DNA from: Gnomoniopsis sp. IMI 355080
Taxonomy: Eukaryota; Ascomycota; Sordariomycetes; Diaporthales; Gnomoniaceae
Reading direction: 5' to 3'
Assembly: GCA_027946555.1 (NCBI GenBank)
Contig: JAPEVC010000002.1
Span: forward strand, 310,001-374,000
Length of the DNA stretch: 64,000 nucleotides
Shown: positions 21,606-33,442 of the stretch, one piece after another
Position numbering within the stretch: position 1 is the stretch's first letter
Layout of the letters: each line of letters begins with the position of its first letter
The notes under the pieces: generated by a model
Database searches by the model: none
The model's input: the letters and a program-made list of their open reading frames with translations, nothing else
What the model was told of the DNA's origin: nothing
Translations under genes and position numbers: made by a program

Positions 21606-24258
21606 TCGTGGCAGCCAAGGAGGGATTGGGAAGAGAGCGCCCTGGTTGGGATTTGCGTGTGGAGGAAAGGAAAAAAAAAAAGAGCTGGCAAGCAATGGGT
21701 CGCAAAAGGTAGAAACCTGAACACGCACAATCAAAGGTCGGACAGGTACCAGGCAAGTGCTGCTGCGTCTGGCAGGTGTTGGCGCCCAGGCTATCTTTCT
21801 TGGACCAGGTTCAGCACCTCACAGGGGTCAGGTAATCCCGGTTCAGGTTTGGCCCGGGCCTTGGGAAAAGAGGGTCTCAGCCTGGAACCCGCAACCGAGA
21901 GACAGAGGTACCCACAGTAGGTGGAATCGTGTGGATGCACGGCGCCAATAAAGATACACTGGGATACAAAAGTGCTTACACACACTTAACACTCTGGCAC
22001 TCGAGGGTCATGGTACACTATGCAGAATCAATGTTGCAAAGTTGTTATATATGCACACAGCACAGTACATAGTATCAAACCTCCATCAGGGCCAGCATAC
22101 AAACAGTCTGAAAACGTGACAAGACCGGGCGGGTGTTAGCTTGGTAGGTTGTACTGTACCTAAGGAAATTGGTCCTAGTGGATGGCGACAATGGACGGAT
22201 GAGGCGACGGCGTGGATATATAGTGAGGTTGCCTAGGTAGGCACGAAGCATGAGGATCTTGACAGCAACACAAATACCGAAAGCGGATAGTAAGGACCGA
22301 AAACGAAAGTTTACAGGCAGGATATCTTTGCCATCCAGGGCAAAAAGGAAAAGAAACTACTATAAGATGGACTATAGCATTGTGTCACACGCCTGCCACA
22401 TGGGCACCAACGCTATGTCCATTGCAACACTACACAATTGTGGCAAGTCTGTTCTCATCTATTTGTTTCGTCGCAAATGGGAGCAGAGTAGTATTTGTTT
22501 CTGTCTGTCGGCGTCGCGTCAGGAAACGATCAGGAAGAAGAGCTGGCATGTGTTTATAGTTGTCTCGTTGGATGCAAGACAGGGTGCCCCCGTACGACGA
22601 CACCCTCTTCTTCAACATGCCGTGGCCAAGCTCTCCGGGCTCCTGTAGTTCCCAGGATTGCTAAAACCCGATGCTATGGCTGGCTGCAACATGCTGCATC
22701 TCTACTACTGCGTAGTGCTACTACTACTTGTAGATACTAAGGTACGGTACCTAGGTACATAGTATTCAGGAAGCAGGAGGATCACTTCCGCACCGGGCCT
22801 CAGGCCCTCTGCATGGCTGCCAGGTCAGCCATGTCTAGTCGGGAAGTCGAGTGCCGAACAGGAAGGCCAAACCGCTTACAAGCCAGACAGGACCAGGCAC
22901 CTGTACGGATAATATCCTGTGATTCACAGCAGTCTTGAAATTCGTGTTCGTTTGATCCCTATCAAATAATCTATTTTATTTCGCGCTCATTCGTCGATCT
23001 GACATGCATTTCCTGAGCTCTCCTTCCCCCTTTTGGCCCTGAAGGCCTGTCTTCGGACACGCCAGACATGCGGACACAATACTATGTACCTAACACGCCC
23101 CCCCCCTTCACTCATACGGCGATGAATCACCACGGACTCGATATCGTCCTGCAAGCAACCTGGGACTGCCCGTCGGTGGTGGATACACAAAATGGAGTCC
23201 AACAGTTTGCAAACGGAATCCATGTCTCTTGCAGCCTCAATGTCGTCATCTCGCCTGTTCGTTGCATTTGCAGGGTGGAGCCTGTTGGGTCCTGGCCGCG
23301 TCTCCCCTTCGAAATACTCGTAGTGCAAGATCCCTGGTCCTTCTTGGGGTGATGGTTCTCCTTCGTAAACGGCCTGGACTGCGCTAGACGACAGGGGGGC
23401 CGCCGGCGCAGCAACACAAACAACAACGAGTAACGTGGAGCCTCATCTTGCTCCTAATGGTAGCCGATATCCAGTGCCAGCGTGCCTCGTGGCAGTCCCG
23501 CGCTTTTTTTTGCACAGGCCTGACTCTTTCAAGATCGACGTCTTCCGGCCCGTGAACATCTCGCTAAACAAAATGAAGGAAGGGAGCCATGCTTGGACAT
23601 CATGTCAGCCTTATGGGTCTTTCCGTGGCGGGCTCTTCTGGATATCCCGATCTTGGAGGTCGACGCCGGCGAGCAAAGCCACCTGGCACGGCACCATTAA
23701 TGACTGTTGTTAGTAGTCGAGTCCTCTGCAAATCTGAACTTCTTGCCGTGCCTCTCAAGTCGATATTCGATTCAGACACGTCCGAATGGCATCTGTCCCA
23801 GCTTCTCTCCCCCTCGTCACGTCGCTCGTATCGATGACTCGCAGGGTTGTCGACAGCAAGGGGTTCCAAGTTGCGGCTCATCCCAGGACTCCACCTTATC
23901 TCAGTATTTCGCCGTATTTCGATTTCGTACGCACGCCCACACGCTGTCAAGCTCACTTGTCGAAGAATCGTTGCCAGATCATGACGCCACAGTGATATGG
24001 TACGCAAATGAGAAGATTCGACAGGCCTTCGATGCTTGTCTCGTCTTGTCTGGTAGCTTCACGCCATGTTTTGCACCATGACATTTGGAGCCGCATTCAA
24101 CAACATCGGCCATGCCGCCACTGCCGGAACGGAGCTTTACATAGTACCGGAGAGGAGCCTCGATACATAGTAGGTATCCACCCCTCACGAACATCTCTCA
24201 ATTCGCAGTGGGGGGTGCTTGATAAGTTTAGCACATACCCAGGCTCGCAGCTAATTTG

Positions 24259-24269
24259 CCCCCCCCCCC
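24259..24269 (+). repeat. Homopolymer of 11 C
   Basis: Uninterrupted C run in non-coding DNA; length may be imprecise. Confidence 0.75.
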
Positions 24270-27032
24270 GGCAAAGCGCTTGTTTATCCACCTTTACCGT
24301 GCCCAATCCCCGTCTCGGCTCAGCTTTCGCAGCGCCGACTCGTCCGTCAGCGAATTGCCAATTTTGACAAAGGCGTGCATTTTGACTACCTCTCACCAAG
24401 CCTTTGAACCCCTTCAATCTTCTTCACTGCTTGTTGCAAAACAGCACAGGGCCGTTGCTTCGTGTTGATTTCTGCAATGTGCTAGGAGAGCTCGACTTTT
24501 CTGATACAATACATCATATCTCCGCAACCTCTATCTCCCGCGGGTGGAAAAAGCCTAACGGTCCGCGTCCGGGGGCCGCTCACTTGGCCCGGGATATGCC
24601 CTCCTCTATCAGTACTGTGTCTCCCTAGACATGGACGGTGTGTATCGAAGAGTCTCGCCGTCGCTGAATAAGAGACAACAACCTGTTGGCGTCCTCTTTG
24701 TTGGCCATGTGTGTCTCAAGAACTTTCGACGTAGCTGGGAGATGACACAGACTTCAGGTTGTGTGCCATGACCTTGCCGCAGATACTCTCAGCTGCTCAA
24801 TAGTATCACGTCTCACGACCGTCATAGTACTTTAGAGAAACTCGGTCACGCATGTTCCAGAGCTCAACTACGACAGCATCATCAGCACGGGCTCTTGGGG
24901 GGGGGCCACGAGTCGTTTTGGATCGGGAACATTCTTCCTACGTCTTCGCTGCGATAACAAATTGCGGTTCGCTTGGCTCACATGACACCCCGCGGCACGG
25001 TGAGTGATAACTTGATAGTGGACGTTTTAGGAAAGTCACTTCTACCAGCCCCGGGAAAAATACTATATCGGCGACGCCGCCACGGAAACGGTAACTTTGG
25101 ACACAGGTTCTGCAACTAGTCTACTCCTACTTGTCTCTGATCCATGGTGGCAACCCTCAAGGACTTTGCTTTCGTGGGTGTATTAGGTCGGATATACTCC
25201 GATGCAGCGAGGCGGCAATGCGGCATGCCTGAAGCGGGCTACTTTATTACGGCCCAATGGCTCGCTGTTGTATCGTGAAGTCTCGCATATGAAGCTGTCA
25301 TTGAGGGGCCGAAAAAGTGATTGTTGGAGAATCTGTAGATGCAGAGGGATCATAAGAAGGCGTCATCACTCGAGCCTGCTATCCCACGAACGTTCGACGT
25401 CGATGCAGATCAATGCACCTAGCATACTACAGTACCTCAAAATCCTTGAAGATACTGCAGTGACTTCGCGTAGAGCTTCCCGTCCCCCCTGTTGCAGCGC
25501 CATTGAATGCAATCAAGATGTCGTCGGCATTAGCGCCCTCGAGTACGAGGAACTGCATGGTCATCTCCCCACCACCACCACACCTTTTTTTCTTTTCCTT
25601 TTTTTTATTTTTTTTCTGAGCGTTTTCGTTGTTTGCCGCACCTGCTTCACATGCAAAACACGACAACACTGTAACCCAATGCGGCTCTCCTCTCCAATGC
25701 GACCTCAAATTTCTAGGGTCCAACAAACATACAGCAAGGGTCTACACCACGCCAGTCTCGCCTCGTTCTCGCCTCCGCACACACATAAACACGTGAACGG
25801 TTGAAAAGGTATCATATGAGAGAACACCACTTTAGCCTGCGCCATACGTTCACCCGGGGAACATGGCCCGGGCCATGATAGATCATGCGTTTGCAGCGGG
25901 GTACATATGAGGTCCCCGAGCTTTTGATGAAGCATCCAATCGAATCAAAACATGGGCCCACACATGAAAGACGCAGCCAGACAGGTTAGGGCAGGGTATT
26001 CGAGGAAGAGAGAGAAGGAGAGAGAAAGAGTAGTAAAAACAACCCCTCACAAGCTTCACTCAACAAATTCGGTGTGGCTGAGGCACATTATTGACCGGCA
26101 CCAAGTACATCCGGGGCTGATTGCGGAGCTTGGCGCCGCCGTGTCATGCAGCCGAGCAGCCGAGCCGGGCGGACCCCCGGACTAGGCTCCGGTTTTGTTC
26201 CTTGCACCTCCGCCTGTATTGGCTTCCAAGAAGATCTCTGGCTTTCATATGCTAAACGAGCTGCAAGTCTTCCTGAGAATGATTCTTGTGTGTAGTGTAA
26301 GCCAAGTCTGAGCTCTTGAATGCCTCTCGCCAGCTTGGGTTAAAGTTTAGCTCAAAAAGATAAATAATGCACGTCCCAGTGGTGGCTACGCATGAGTTGA
26401 ACAGAGCCATCCAAAACCTTCACCTAGATCGGCCCAGCCACACCCTAGTTGATGCTAGATATAGCATTATGAGGTGGGTTGAATATAGAGGTAAACCACA
26501 GGTTGCTGCAGCTTCTAGTTGGTGGTGGCAAACTGTCTGCCTAGCCGCTTGCCAACATTTCCCGTCATGCGTATGTCTCACCATCCCACCTTGGCTTTTC
26601 TAGGGTGACGATATTTGCTTGGGGTCAAAGCCTCACAGGATAAGGACTCAGTTCATATCTTCAACAATCAAAATGCGTGATTTGTTAGTAGAAATCTACT
26701 TCTCGAGCGAATCGAGTTCGAGACCAACTTTAGGCTAACGATGCCCAAATTATCAGATCTCTTCGTAGACCTTGTCACTGTTCCTTCGGCAGGAAGGCAA
26801 ACACATTCCCTGTTGTGTAGACTAGGCTATACTCCGCGTGACGCCCTTCCTCAAGCCACCGTGACGACCAGAGATACCTTGCCTTTGATACAGAAAGACA
26901 AGAGCCATGTTTGTCGCGTTACACATGCCGGACCTCGACTGGGAAACGTTGAGGAGACACGCTAAGGAAACGCTTTCGTGGGAAATAGATGTCCAAGAAT
27001 ACATCGCAGAATGAAGGCGGTGAGATCGAGGT

Positions 27033-30000
27033 CTAGTGGGCTGGGGGCCCTCTAAATATTTCGTACAAGTCTTGTTCACCCATGCTTTGGTATGTGTTAC
27101 CGGAGATGCTCATGGCTGCCGGTCTGTGTTGCGACGGTTGGCCATGGCCATAACCAGTGGCTCGCGAGCTCGACCCATAACCGGAGGTTGCGCTGTTGCC
27201 CGGTCCAAGGCCATACCAGTCTTGCTGCTGCTGCTGCTGCTGCTGTTGTTGGCTGGGTTGTCGACTTGATGAGCTGTGTGGTGGAGCAGAGTAGGAATTG
27301 TACGACTGTTGCTGCTGCTGCTGTTGTCTACGCTGCTGTGTCCGCTGCTGTTGGGCATTGTACGATACAGGAGTGTTGGTTCTAGATGTGTGCGCTGTCG
27401 ATTGTGGCCGGACATTGAATGACTGCATGCTGGCGGACTGCTGTTTCTGCTGCTGAGTCGAGGATGCTGACTCTTGATATGGGGACTTCGCAGAGGCCGC
27501 AGTGTCATCAACGCTGTAGGAATCAGTGTTTCGATGGCCTGTGCCGTTGGACCAGCTGCTTGTGTTTGGAGCAGCTGTTCTCGTGTATGAGGCCGAAATG
27601 CTCTGGGTTACGGGGGCTGCGAGGGGCGTCGTGCTAGACGATTGAGACCTCGCATTGTACGCATCGTATGTTGGGTAGGATGCGGGCAAGTCACTGGAAC
27701 TGGTCTGTTGAGACCAGGATTCATAGCCTGTCCGTGAGCTTGCCTGGTCATCTTGGGTCGTTGCCAGGTTATATCGAGAGTACTGATCGTAATTCGGTAG
27801 ATTATTGGGCTCCGCGGAAGCAGAAGATTGGTTGTACATCGCAGCAGTATTGAGAGCGGATGGTTGCGCAGAAGCTTGTTGGAATGGTGACGCCTTTGTG
27901 CGACTTTGCGCCCTTTGCCCTTGTCGCGACTTCGCCCTGGCCGCTTGCGCAGCAGCTTGGTTCGCGTTTTGGAAAGGAGAAACCGTGCGGGCGGTCGTTG
28001 GAGGCTTTGTCTTTTGCAGAGCCGCCTGTGATAGTGTAGCGGCAGCCGCTAAAGCTTCCTGCTGTGAAGCGTCATATGCACTAGCAGACGATGGCGCTGC
28101 TGTCTGTCTCGCGTGTCCAGATTGTCTTGGGGACGATGAGGAGGTGGTGTACATTTGGGTCGTGCTTGCTGGTGCATTTGCCGCCTGCCACGCCGAGCCA
28201 TTGACTGTATCTGCAGAATTTGAAAGGCTGTTTTGATTCTGGTCACTTCTAGACGGCAGGCTGTGACGGGCACCGGAGCGAGAGCGCTTTGAGCGAGTCG
28301 GTTGTGCCGGAGTCTGAGTCGGTTGAATGGGCTCTGGCGCCAGGGCAGGAGGGGCGCTCACCGGGTCAGGGTACGGTACGCTCGACAGTGGCTGCGATTG
28401 CTGGGGGTATGCCATACCGCTGTGTGTAGCTTGCTGTTGTCCAAGTTGGCCAGAATAATCAGAGTAATCCATTCCAGCCGCCATACCAACTGGTACGGCT
28501 TGAGGATGTGCGAGACCGCCCGTGCTGGGCTGGTACAAGTCCTGAGACACCTCTGGGAAGTTGGACGTGTCTGTCTGCTGCGGAATCATTGATGGAGGTG
28601 CCGGTGCCGGCTGGGAGCTATCGAACCCAGGCGAGCCCAGGTCGGAAGCTTCTTCGTCAGGTACTATTCCAGGCTCTGGTTCGGGTATGGCTACCGGCTC
28701 CACAACAATTGCAGCTGCAGGTCCAGCTACAGGAGGCTCCAAAGCATCAGCGTGCCCCTCGGGATCATCGTTCTGTGCCATCTCCTCTGACGTGGGTTTC
28801 CCCCAATTCTTTTGCTCCGGCGGATAGTAGCATTCAATACCAGCCTCAACGCACTCATTGCATTCAGGCTTCGCCTTGGAGCACTGAGAATAGTCAGTTT
28901 CACAGCCTCAAATGTCATCTAATAAAGTGCACACACCTTTGCTTTCTTTGCTCTGCAGGCCTGACAACGTCCACGGGTCTTTTTGACCCTCAGCGTGCCG
29001 TCTTCATTGAACTCTTTCCTTCTTGATTTCTTCTTCTTTACAGAGTTACCAGCAGCGCCACCATTTGCCTGAGCAGGATCCGACGAGACATTGTCCTTAT
29101 TAGGGTGTACAATCCGCAGTCGTTCTGCACCGTACTTGATGAGCATTGCAAGAGACTCATTTTGCAGCTCAGGTGACTGATTTGAGAAAATATCGAACTG
29201 CTCCTGTGAGAGCGTGGCCGGGTCAACACCGTTGTCGCTGAGTTTCCGGGTGGCCTCGTCACGACGCCGAGCGGCCTCGCTGGGAGAGAGATTGAGCACT
29301 GCGTCGTCCGGAGCATCGGCCGCAGTTTTTGCAGCGTCTCCTCGCTTCTTTGATCTGGAAGTCCGCTTTTTCTTGGGCTTCGGTGCATGGCCTTCAGCCG
29401 TTGGGTCTTCTGGATTCGCCGGCTTCTTCTTCCGCTTCTTCTTCGCACTGTTCTCTCCGTCCTCGCCGTCCTCGCCTGCTGGAGTTTTCCTCTTCCTGCT
29501 CTCGCGGTCTTTTCGAGCAGCTATAACTGCCCTTGTCGGTGGTGGAGGTGGCTTGAAGATATCTGCTAGCTCTGCCACAGTCTTGTGCATGGGGGTATGC
29601 TCGAATTTGACCGTGATCATGCGACTGTTCCTAACGAACGCTATATTGACTGATCCCCTGCAGTCGAAAGCGGGTCGAGCTATGACCAGACTTAGTAGGA
29701 TGCATAGGCCGTGTTTGAATCGAGAGAAGATAGTACCCACCTAGATTGACCGGATCTTGACCGTCCTTCCCACTGGACTCTCCCACAAGCACTTTGGCGG
29801 TAGTCTTTGCATTCTGTCGCAGCCATGCTTGGGTCGAGTTCTTGCAAATGTACTGAAAGGTCCAACCAGTTACACTCCTAGACATCTCGCGCACCGACCA
29901 AGAGCTACCGTCGACATTCTCGAGACATGTGATGATAAGCTTGGCGACGGCCCTTTGAAGTACAGGGTCGTCATTCGGTTGGTTCATGAGGGTGTCCTGG

Positions 30001-30284
30001 GCTCTAATTTCCCGCGTCGGGCGTTCAACAACCCCGTTACTCGCAGCTTCCGGGGTTGCAGAGGCGCTGGCGGCGTCGTGATTCTGATTGGCATCAGTGA
30101 CATCCTTCTCGATTTCGGGGACGTTGAAGACGACAGTAGATCGAAATTCGAAGGTCGCGGAGAGGTGGTGGGCTTTCGTATTGGTAACCTTGGCCTCGCG
30201 CAGTTGCGAAAGCTGAAGCTGGAGATCTTCGACGGAGTTGCAGTCGTAGCTGGACTTTGGCGCGTCGAGCAGGAAGTCGTCCAT
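27033..30284 (-). CDS. Zn(II)2Cys6 protein with mid-protein zinc cluster and Gln-rich C-terminus
   Basis: Exons 29741-30284, 28937-29679 and 27033-28883; 1045 aa. Introns are 61 and 53 nt, and both keep phase. The start MDDFLLDAPKSSYDCN is at 30284. The N-terminal ~230 residues look folded (VEDLQLQLSQLREAKVTN, SWSVREMSRSVTGWTFQYIC). A Lys-rich, NLS-like stretch follows (SAKKKRKKKPANPED). A binuclear zinc cluster lies at residues 420-447: C420-x2-C423-x6-C430-x6-C437-x2-C440-x6-C447 (GRCQACRAKKAKC, KPECNECVEAGIEC). Intron 2 falls exactly before C430. The last ~580 residues are Ser/Gln/Pro-rich with poly-Gln tracts, as in activation domains. Likely a nuclear regulator. The fungal-TF middle homology region usual in this family is not recognised. 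Target genes unknown. Confidence 0.82.
27223..27250 (-). repeat. CAG (poly-Gln) trinucleotide tract
   Basis: Tandem CAG codons on the minus strand near the C-terminus of the zinc-cluster protein (about residues 975-983). A second, shorter tract lies near 27307-27330. Candidates for length variation. Confidence 0.8.
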
Positions 30285-30864
30285 GATTGCGACCCGGAAA
30301 TTGAGCCGCGTTCACGGCCGCCTTTTCGCGGAACCCAGCCGGTGGTCCCAATCGCGCGAATGAAGCGCGGTTTGACGCGTTACCCTGCGACTGGGCCCAG
30401 TAGCGTCCTCTGAGCACGCATGCGACCAGACACGCAAGACGCTGGCGTAGTTGCTTGGTCGAACGTCCTGAAATTCAACAAGGCGCAGGAGGAGGTACGA
30501 CGCGGTTTGCCCTTTGAAGTGGAAAGTGGAGGCACTGGCACTGGAGAGGCAGGGATTAGATAGATGCAGGCTGTTGCTTGCCAAGTTAGTGTCACGAGCA
30601 GCCAGTGTTGAATGGGTCGCTACGCAAAGCGCAGCATCAAAGCACCTCGATCGATGGACTGAACTGATCAACAAGTATAACTATTTTCCAGGATTCTGAG
30701 AGCAGTTTGTGATTATCGTCCGAAATTTTCGTTGCTCGTGTCAGTAGACGGACGGCACAGCAAATATTAGTCCAATAGCGGGGGCAGAATAGGTACAGTA
30801 CTTTAATGATGCTTGATACGATATGAAAGCTTTACCATTTAAGCCCACTTCTCTACCGCGTTTC
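30285..30864. other. Intergenic, 0.58 kb
   Basis: 5' flank of the zinc-cluster gene and 3' flank of the GH1 gene. No distinctive element seen. Confidence 0.55.
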
Positions 30865-32783
30865 TCACTTCTCTACATACTTTCGATATGAGTCCACATA
30901 CTGAAAGAAACTCGCCTTGTACTGCCTTTCCAACCCGGGACTGTCAAAATCTACTCTCTGCATGCCAAACTTGATCTGGAATCCACTCGACCACTCGAGA
31001 TTGTCCACAAAGCTCCAAGCGAAACAACCCATCACATTGATCCCCTCGCTCAAGCCGATCAAGATCCCCTCCATATAGCCCCTGTAATAATCGGTGCGGA
31101 TCTGGTCCGTTAGAATATCCGGCACCAGCTGCTTGTACACCTCGTACGGCTCTGCAAAGCCGAACTCTGAGATCAGGATGCGGCCTTGCGGTGGCGCCCA
31201 GGTATCTTTGATGTAGTGCAGCAAAGCCGGTACCCAGTCGGTGGCAATGTGCAGCCACGAAGCGAGGGGGTCTGCGGCGGCACCTATGAGCCACCCGCCA
31301 TCCTCTTGACTATAAGTGTAGCTTGAGTTGTAGCAGCCAGGCCAAAGCGGATTGGTCGAGTTGCCCAGGCATGCTTCGAGGCCCCCGTCTGGGGCAAAGT
31401 AGAACTGCGACGTGTAGGCATCGTGGGCGAAGAAGTCCGCTGCCCCTTTGGCCGTTGCAATCTGCTCATCTGTGAAAGGCTCCAGGAAGGTGGAAACGTA
31501 CTCGTTGACCGAGTCGGGCCAGGTCCCAGTAAGGAACATGGGCTCGGCGAACCAGCCTTCGTTGAAGTCGTATGCTCGCTGCGTAGCTTGCGCGTCTTCA
31601 GTCGAATTGGTGAGCGGGATTTTGTAGCCACCGTTGTTCTTGAACGAAATGAGCGTGTCATTACCAAGAATCGATTTCCCGAGACGGTACGCTTGAGAGT
31701 GCGCCAGCACGACATTCCTGCCGCAGTAGAACGGTTGCTGCTTGTAGGGAATAGTAAAGTTCTTGAAGTACTGCGCCGGGAAAGGATATTCTTCGCAGAA
31801 CACTATGGGCTCATTGACAGTGAACCAAGTCTTCACACGGTCGCCAAAGGCATGGAAAGACGTATTCGCGTAGGCGACAAAGTCAGCAACGATGTCTTCT
31901 GAAAGCCAACCGCCGTATTTCTCTTGTAGGAAGAGTGGCGTGTCCCAGTGGTAAAGCGTCGCTACGGGCGTGACGTTGTACTCTAGACAAGTGTTGATCA
32001 GGTCGTTATAGTGGTCTATGCCAGCCTGATTGATCGGGCCACTGCCAAAGGGGTAGATTCGGGACCACGAGATGGAGAAGGAATACGTGTTGATTCCCAT
32101 AGCGGCTATACGCGCGATATCTGTTTTTCCCGGTCACTTAATGTGTCCAGAAGCTCGCTTATACTTTATCACTCACCTTGCTTGTATAGATAATAGTTGT
32201 TATCCGTGATATCGCCGGTGTCATTGACGGCCGTGTAACCAGGCACACGGACCTGTGAATCGTCAACATGTCAGCCTCCTCATCGACAGACCGGACACGG
32301 CCATTGAAGCTGAAGTGTACCAATTTGTCCCACACACTGGGGCCCCTGCCCTCATCCTTCGCTGCGCCCTCGATTTGGAAGGCTGCACCCGCAACACCCA
32401 GTTGAAAATCTTTGGGAAAGCTCCATGAATTGTTGGTCACGACCTCTGGGACCTGCTGCCCAGTGGGCCAGCTGTAGGACCCTAAGAAAGGCGGTGGCAC
32501 CAAAGAGCTGGCGGGCACTTCCACAGCTGCCACAGTTGTGGTGATATTTGCTTTAGCCACTGGGCCAATCATGATATCCCAAAGATCTAGGACGCGGTCA
32601 GTGGGTTTGACGAACCCTGGGAAATATTTGGACCGGGTCAACCTCACCATCAACGGAGAGCTCCAGCGAGGTCTTGACTGACGTAGCGGAAGATGCAGCG
32701 GCTGTACTATTGTACCCGATAGTAGCAGACTGGGCAGCAACATGGCCACCCAGCATTACTATTTGGAACACTATATTCATCAT
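30865..32783 (-). CDS. Secreted beta-glucosidase, glycoside hydrolase family 1
   Basis: Exons 32648-32783, 32321-32586, 32177-32252 and 30865-32120; 577 aa. Introns are 61, 68 and 56 nt. The chosen ATG (32783) opens a signal peptide, MMNIVFQIVMLGGHVAAQS; an in-frame ATG at 32810 is an alternative. About 80 residues of Ser/Thr/Pro-rich linker precede the catalytic domain, which begins near residue 100 (WSFPKDFQLGVAGAAFQIEG). The TIM barrel carries the acid/base motif WFTVNEP (about E263) and the nucleophile in ILISEFGF (about E478), a variant of the usual TENG. Predicted reaction: release of terminal glucose from beta-glucosides such as cellobiose, outside the cell or in the wall. Intron 1 contains CTGAC 12 nt before its acceptor; ignoring it would wrongly suggest a frameshift. 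Confidence 0.9.
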
Positions 32784-33442
32784 GATCGCTGAAGAAAGAA
32801 AAGAGATCATGGGCCAGAGCGCTTGCAAGTCCTATTAGTCTGGTACCAAGCTCTTGAAAAGGCGTAGTAGGACACCGGTGTACCAGAGGGGACCAGACAA
32901 TTCGGGCTGGTCACGCACATCACAGATTCCTTCTCCATCTATACCTCAGCGGCCCTTGGACCCTTTCCAGGACGATCAATACCCCACAGTCCTGCATCGT
33001 ATCGTAGAGCAGTGCGGAGTGCAACTAATTTCGGTCCACGCGGAATGAAAAACCAACGTATTGGTCGCACTGCGTTTTATTGGAGTTTGTGAGGAGCGTC
33101 TTGGAGAATGAGGCGGTAATCAAAGTCTAGAGCAAAAACAGCAAGGGCTGGGCTGCATCATCAGCGAAATTACACCGAGTATGTTGATGATGCTCGGGTT
33201 GCATTCCCCCGGGCACTCACCGCAAGGTCTTCAGTGCATTGCAGGAATGTTCGTGCACATATATAATTACTGCAGCCAATCGTTCACAGTCTCACTCTGA
33301 CTACAATTTCCTTTTTGATTCGTACCCTTGCGATACCTCATGCAAAGCCAGACGCCAACTACCTTAGTAAAGAAAGCCGCCCAAACGCCTCTCACGCCGA
33401 GATCCGCATGTATAGTCACTGGTTCAAAGTCGCCACATACAA
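32784..33442. other. Intergenic, 0.66 kb
   Basis: Promoter of the GH1 gene and 3' end region of ku70, both minus strand. No gene content seen. Confidence 0.55.

Larger units (their letters stand above)
20895..27032. other. Longest gene-free stretch, 6.1 kb
   Basis: Lies upstream of the WSC gene start and downstream of the next minus-strand gene. All open frames here (up to about 200 codons) have biased, non-protein-like composition. Landmarks: pyrimidine-rich sequence on the minus strand at about 21090-21130, consistent with a WSC 5' leader; a GGA microsatellite at 21584-21605; CCTAGG palindromes at 22232-22241 and 22748-22757; an 11-C run at 24259-24269; T-rich DNA at about 25586-25620. Non-coding RNA or long promoter elements remain possible. 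Confidence 0.5.

Noticed and set aside
25202..25804. 200-codon plus-strand open frame in the gene-free region
   Set aside because: Low-complexity Phe run from a poly-T tract, no domain-like blocks, no promoter or splice context.
32587..32647. Apparent +1 frameshift in the GH1 gene near the end of exon 1
   Set aside because: A 61-nt intron with GTGAGG donor, CTGAC branch 12 nt before TAG acceptor, and correct phase explains the frame change.
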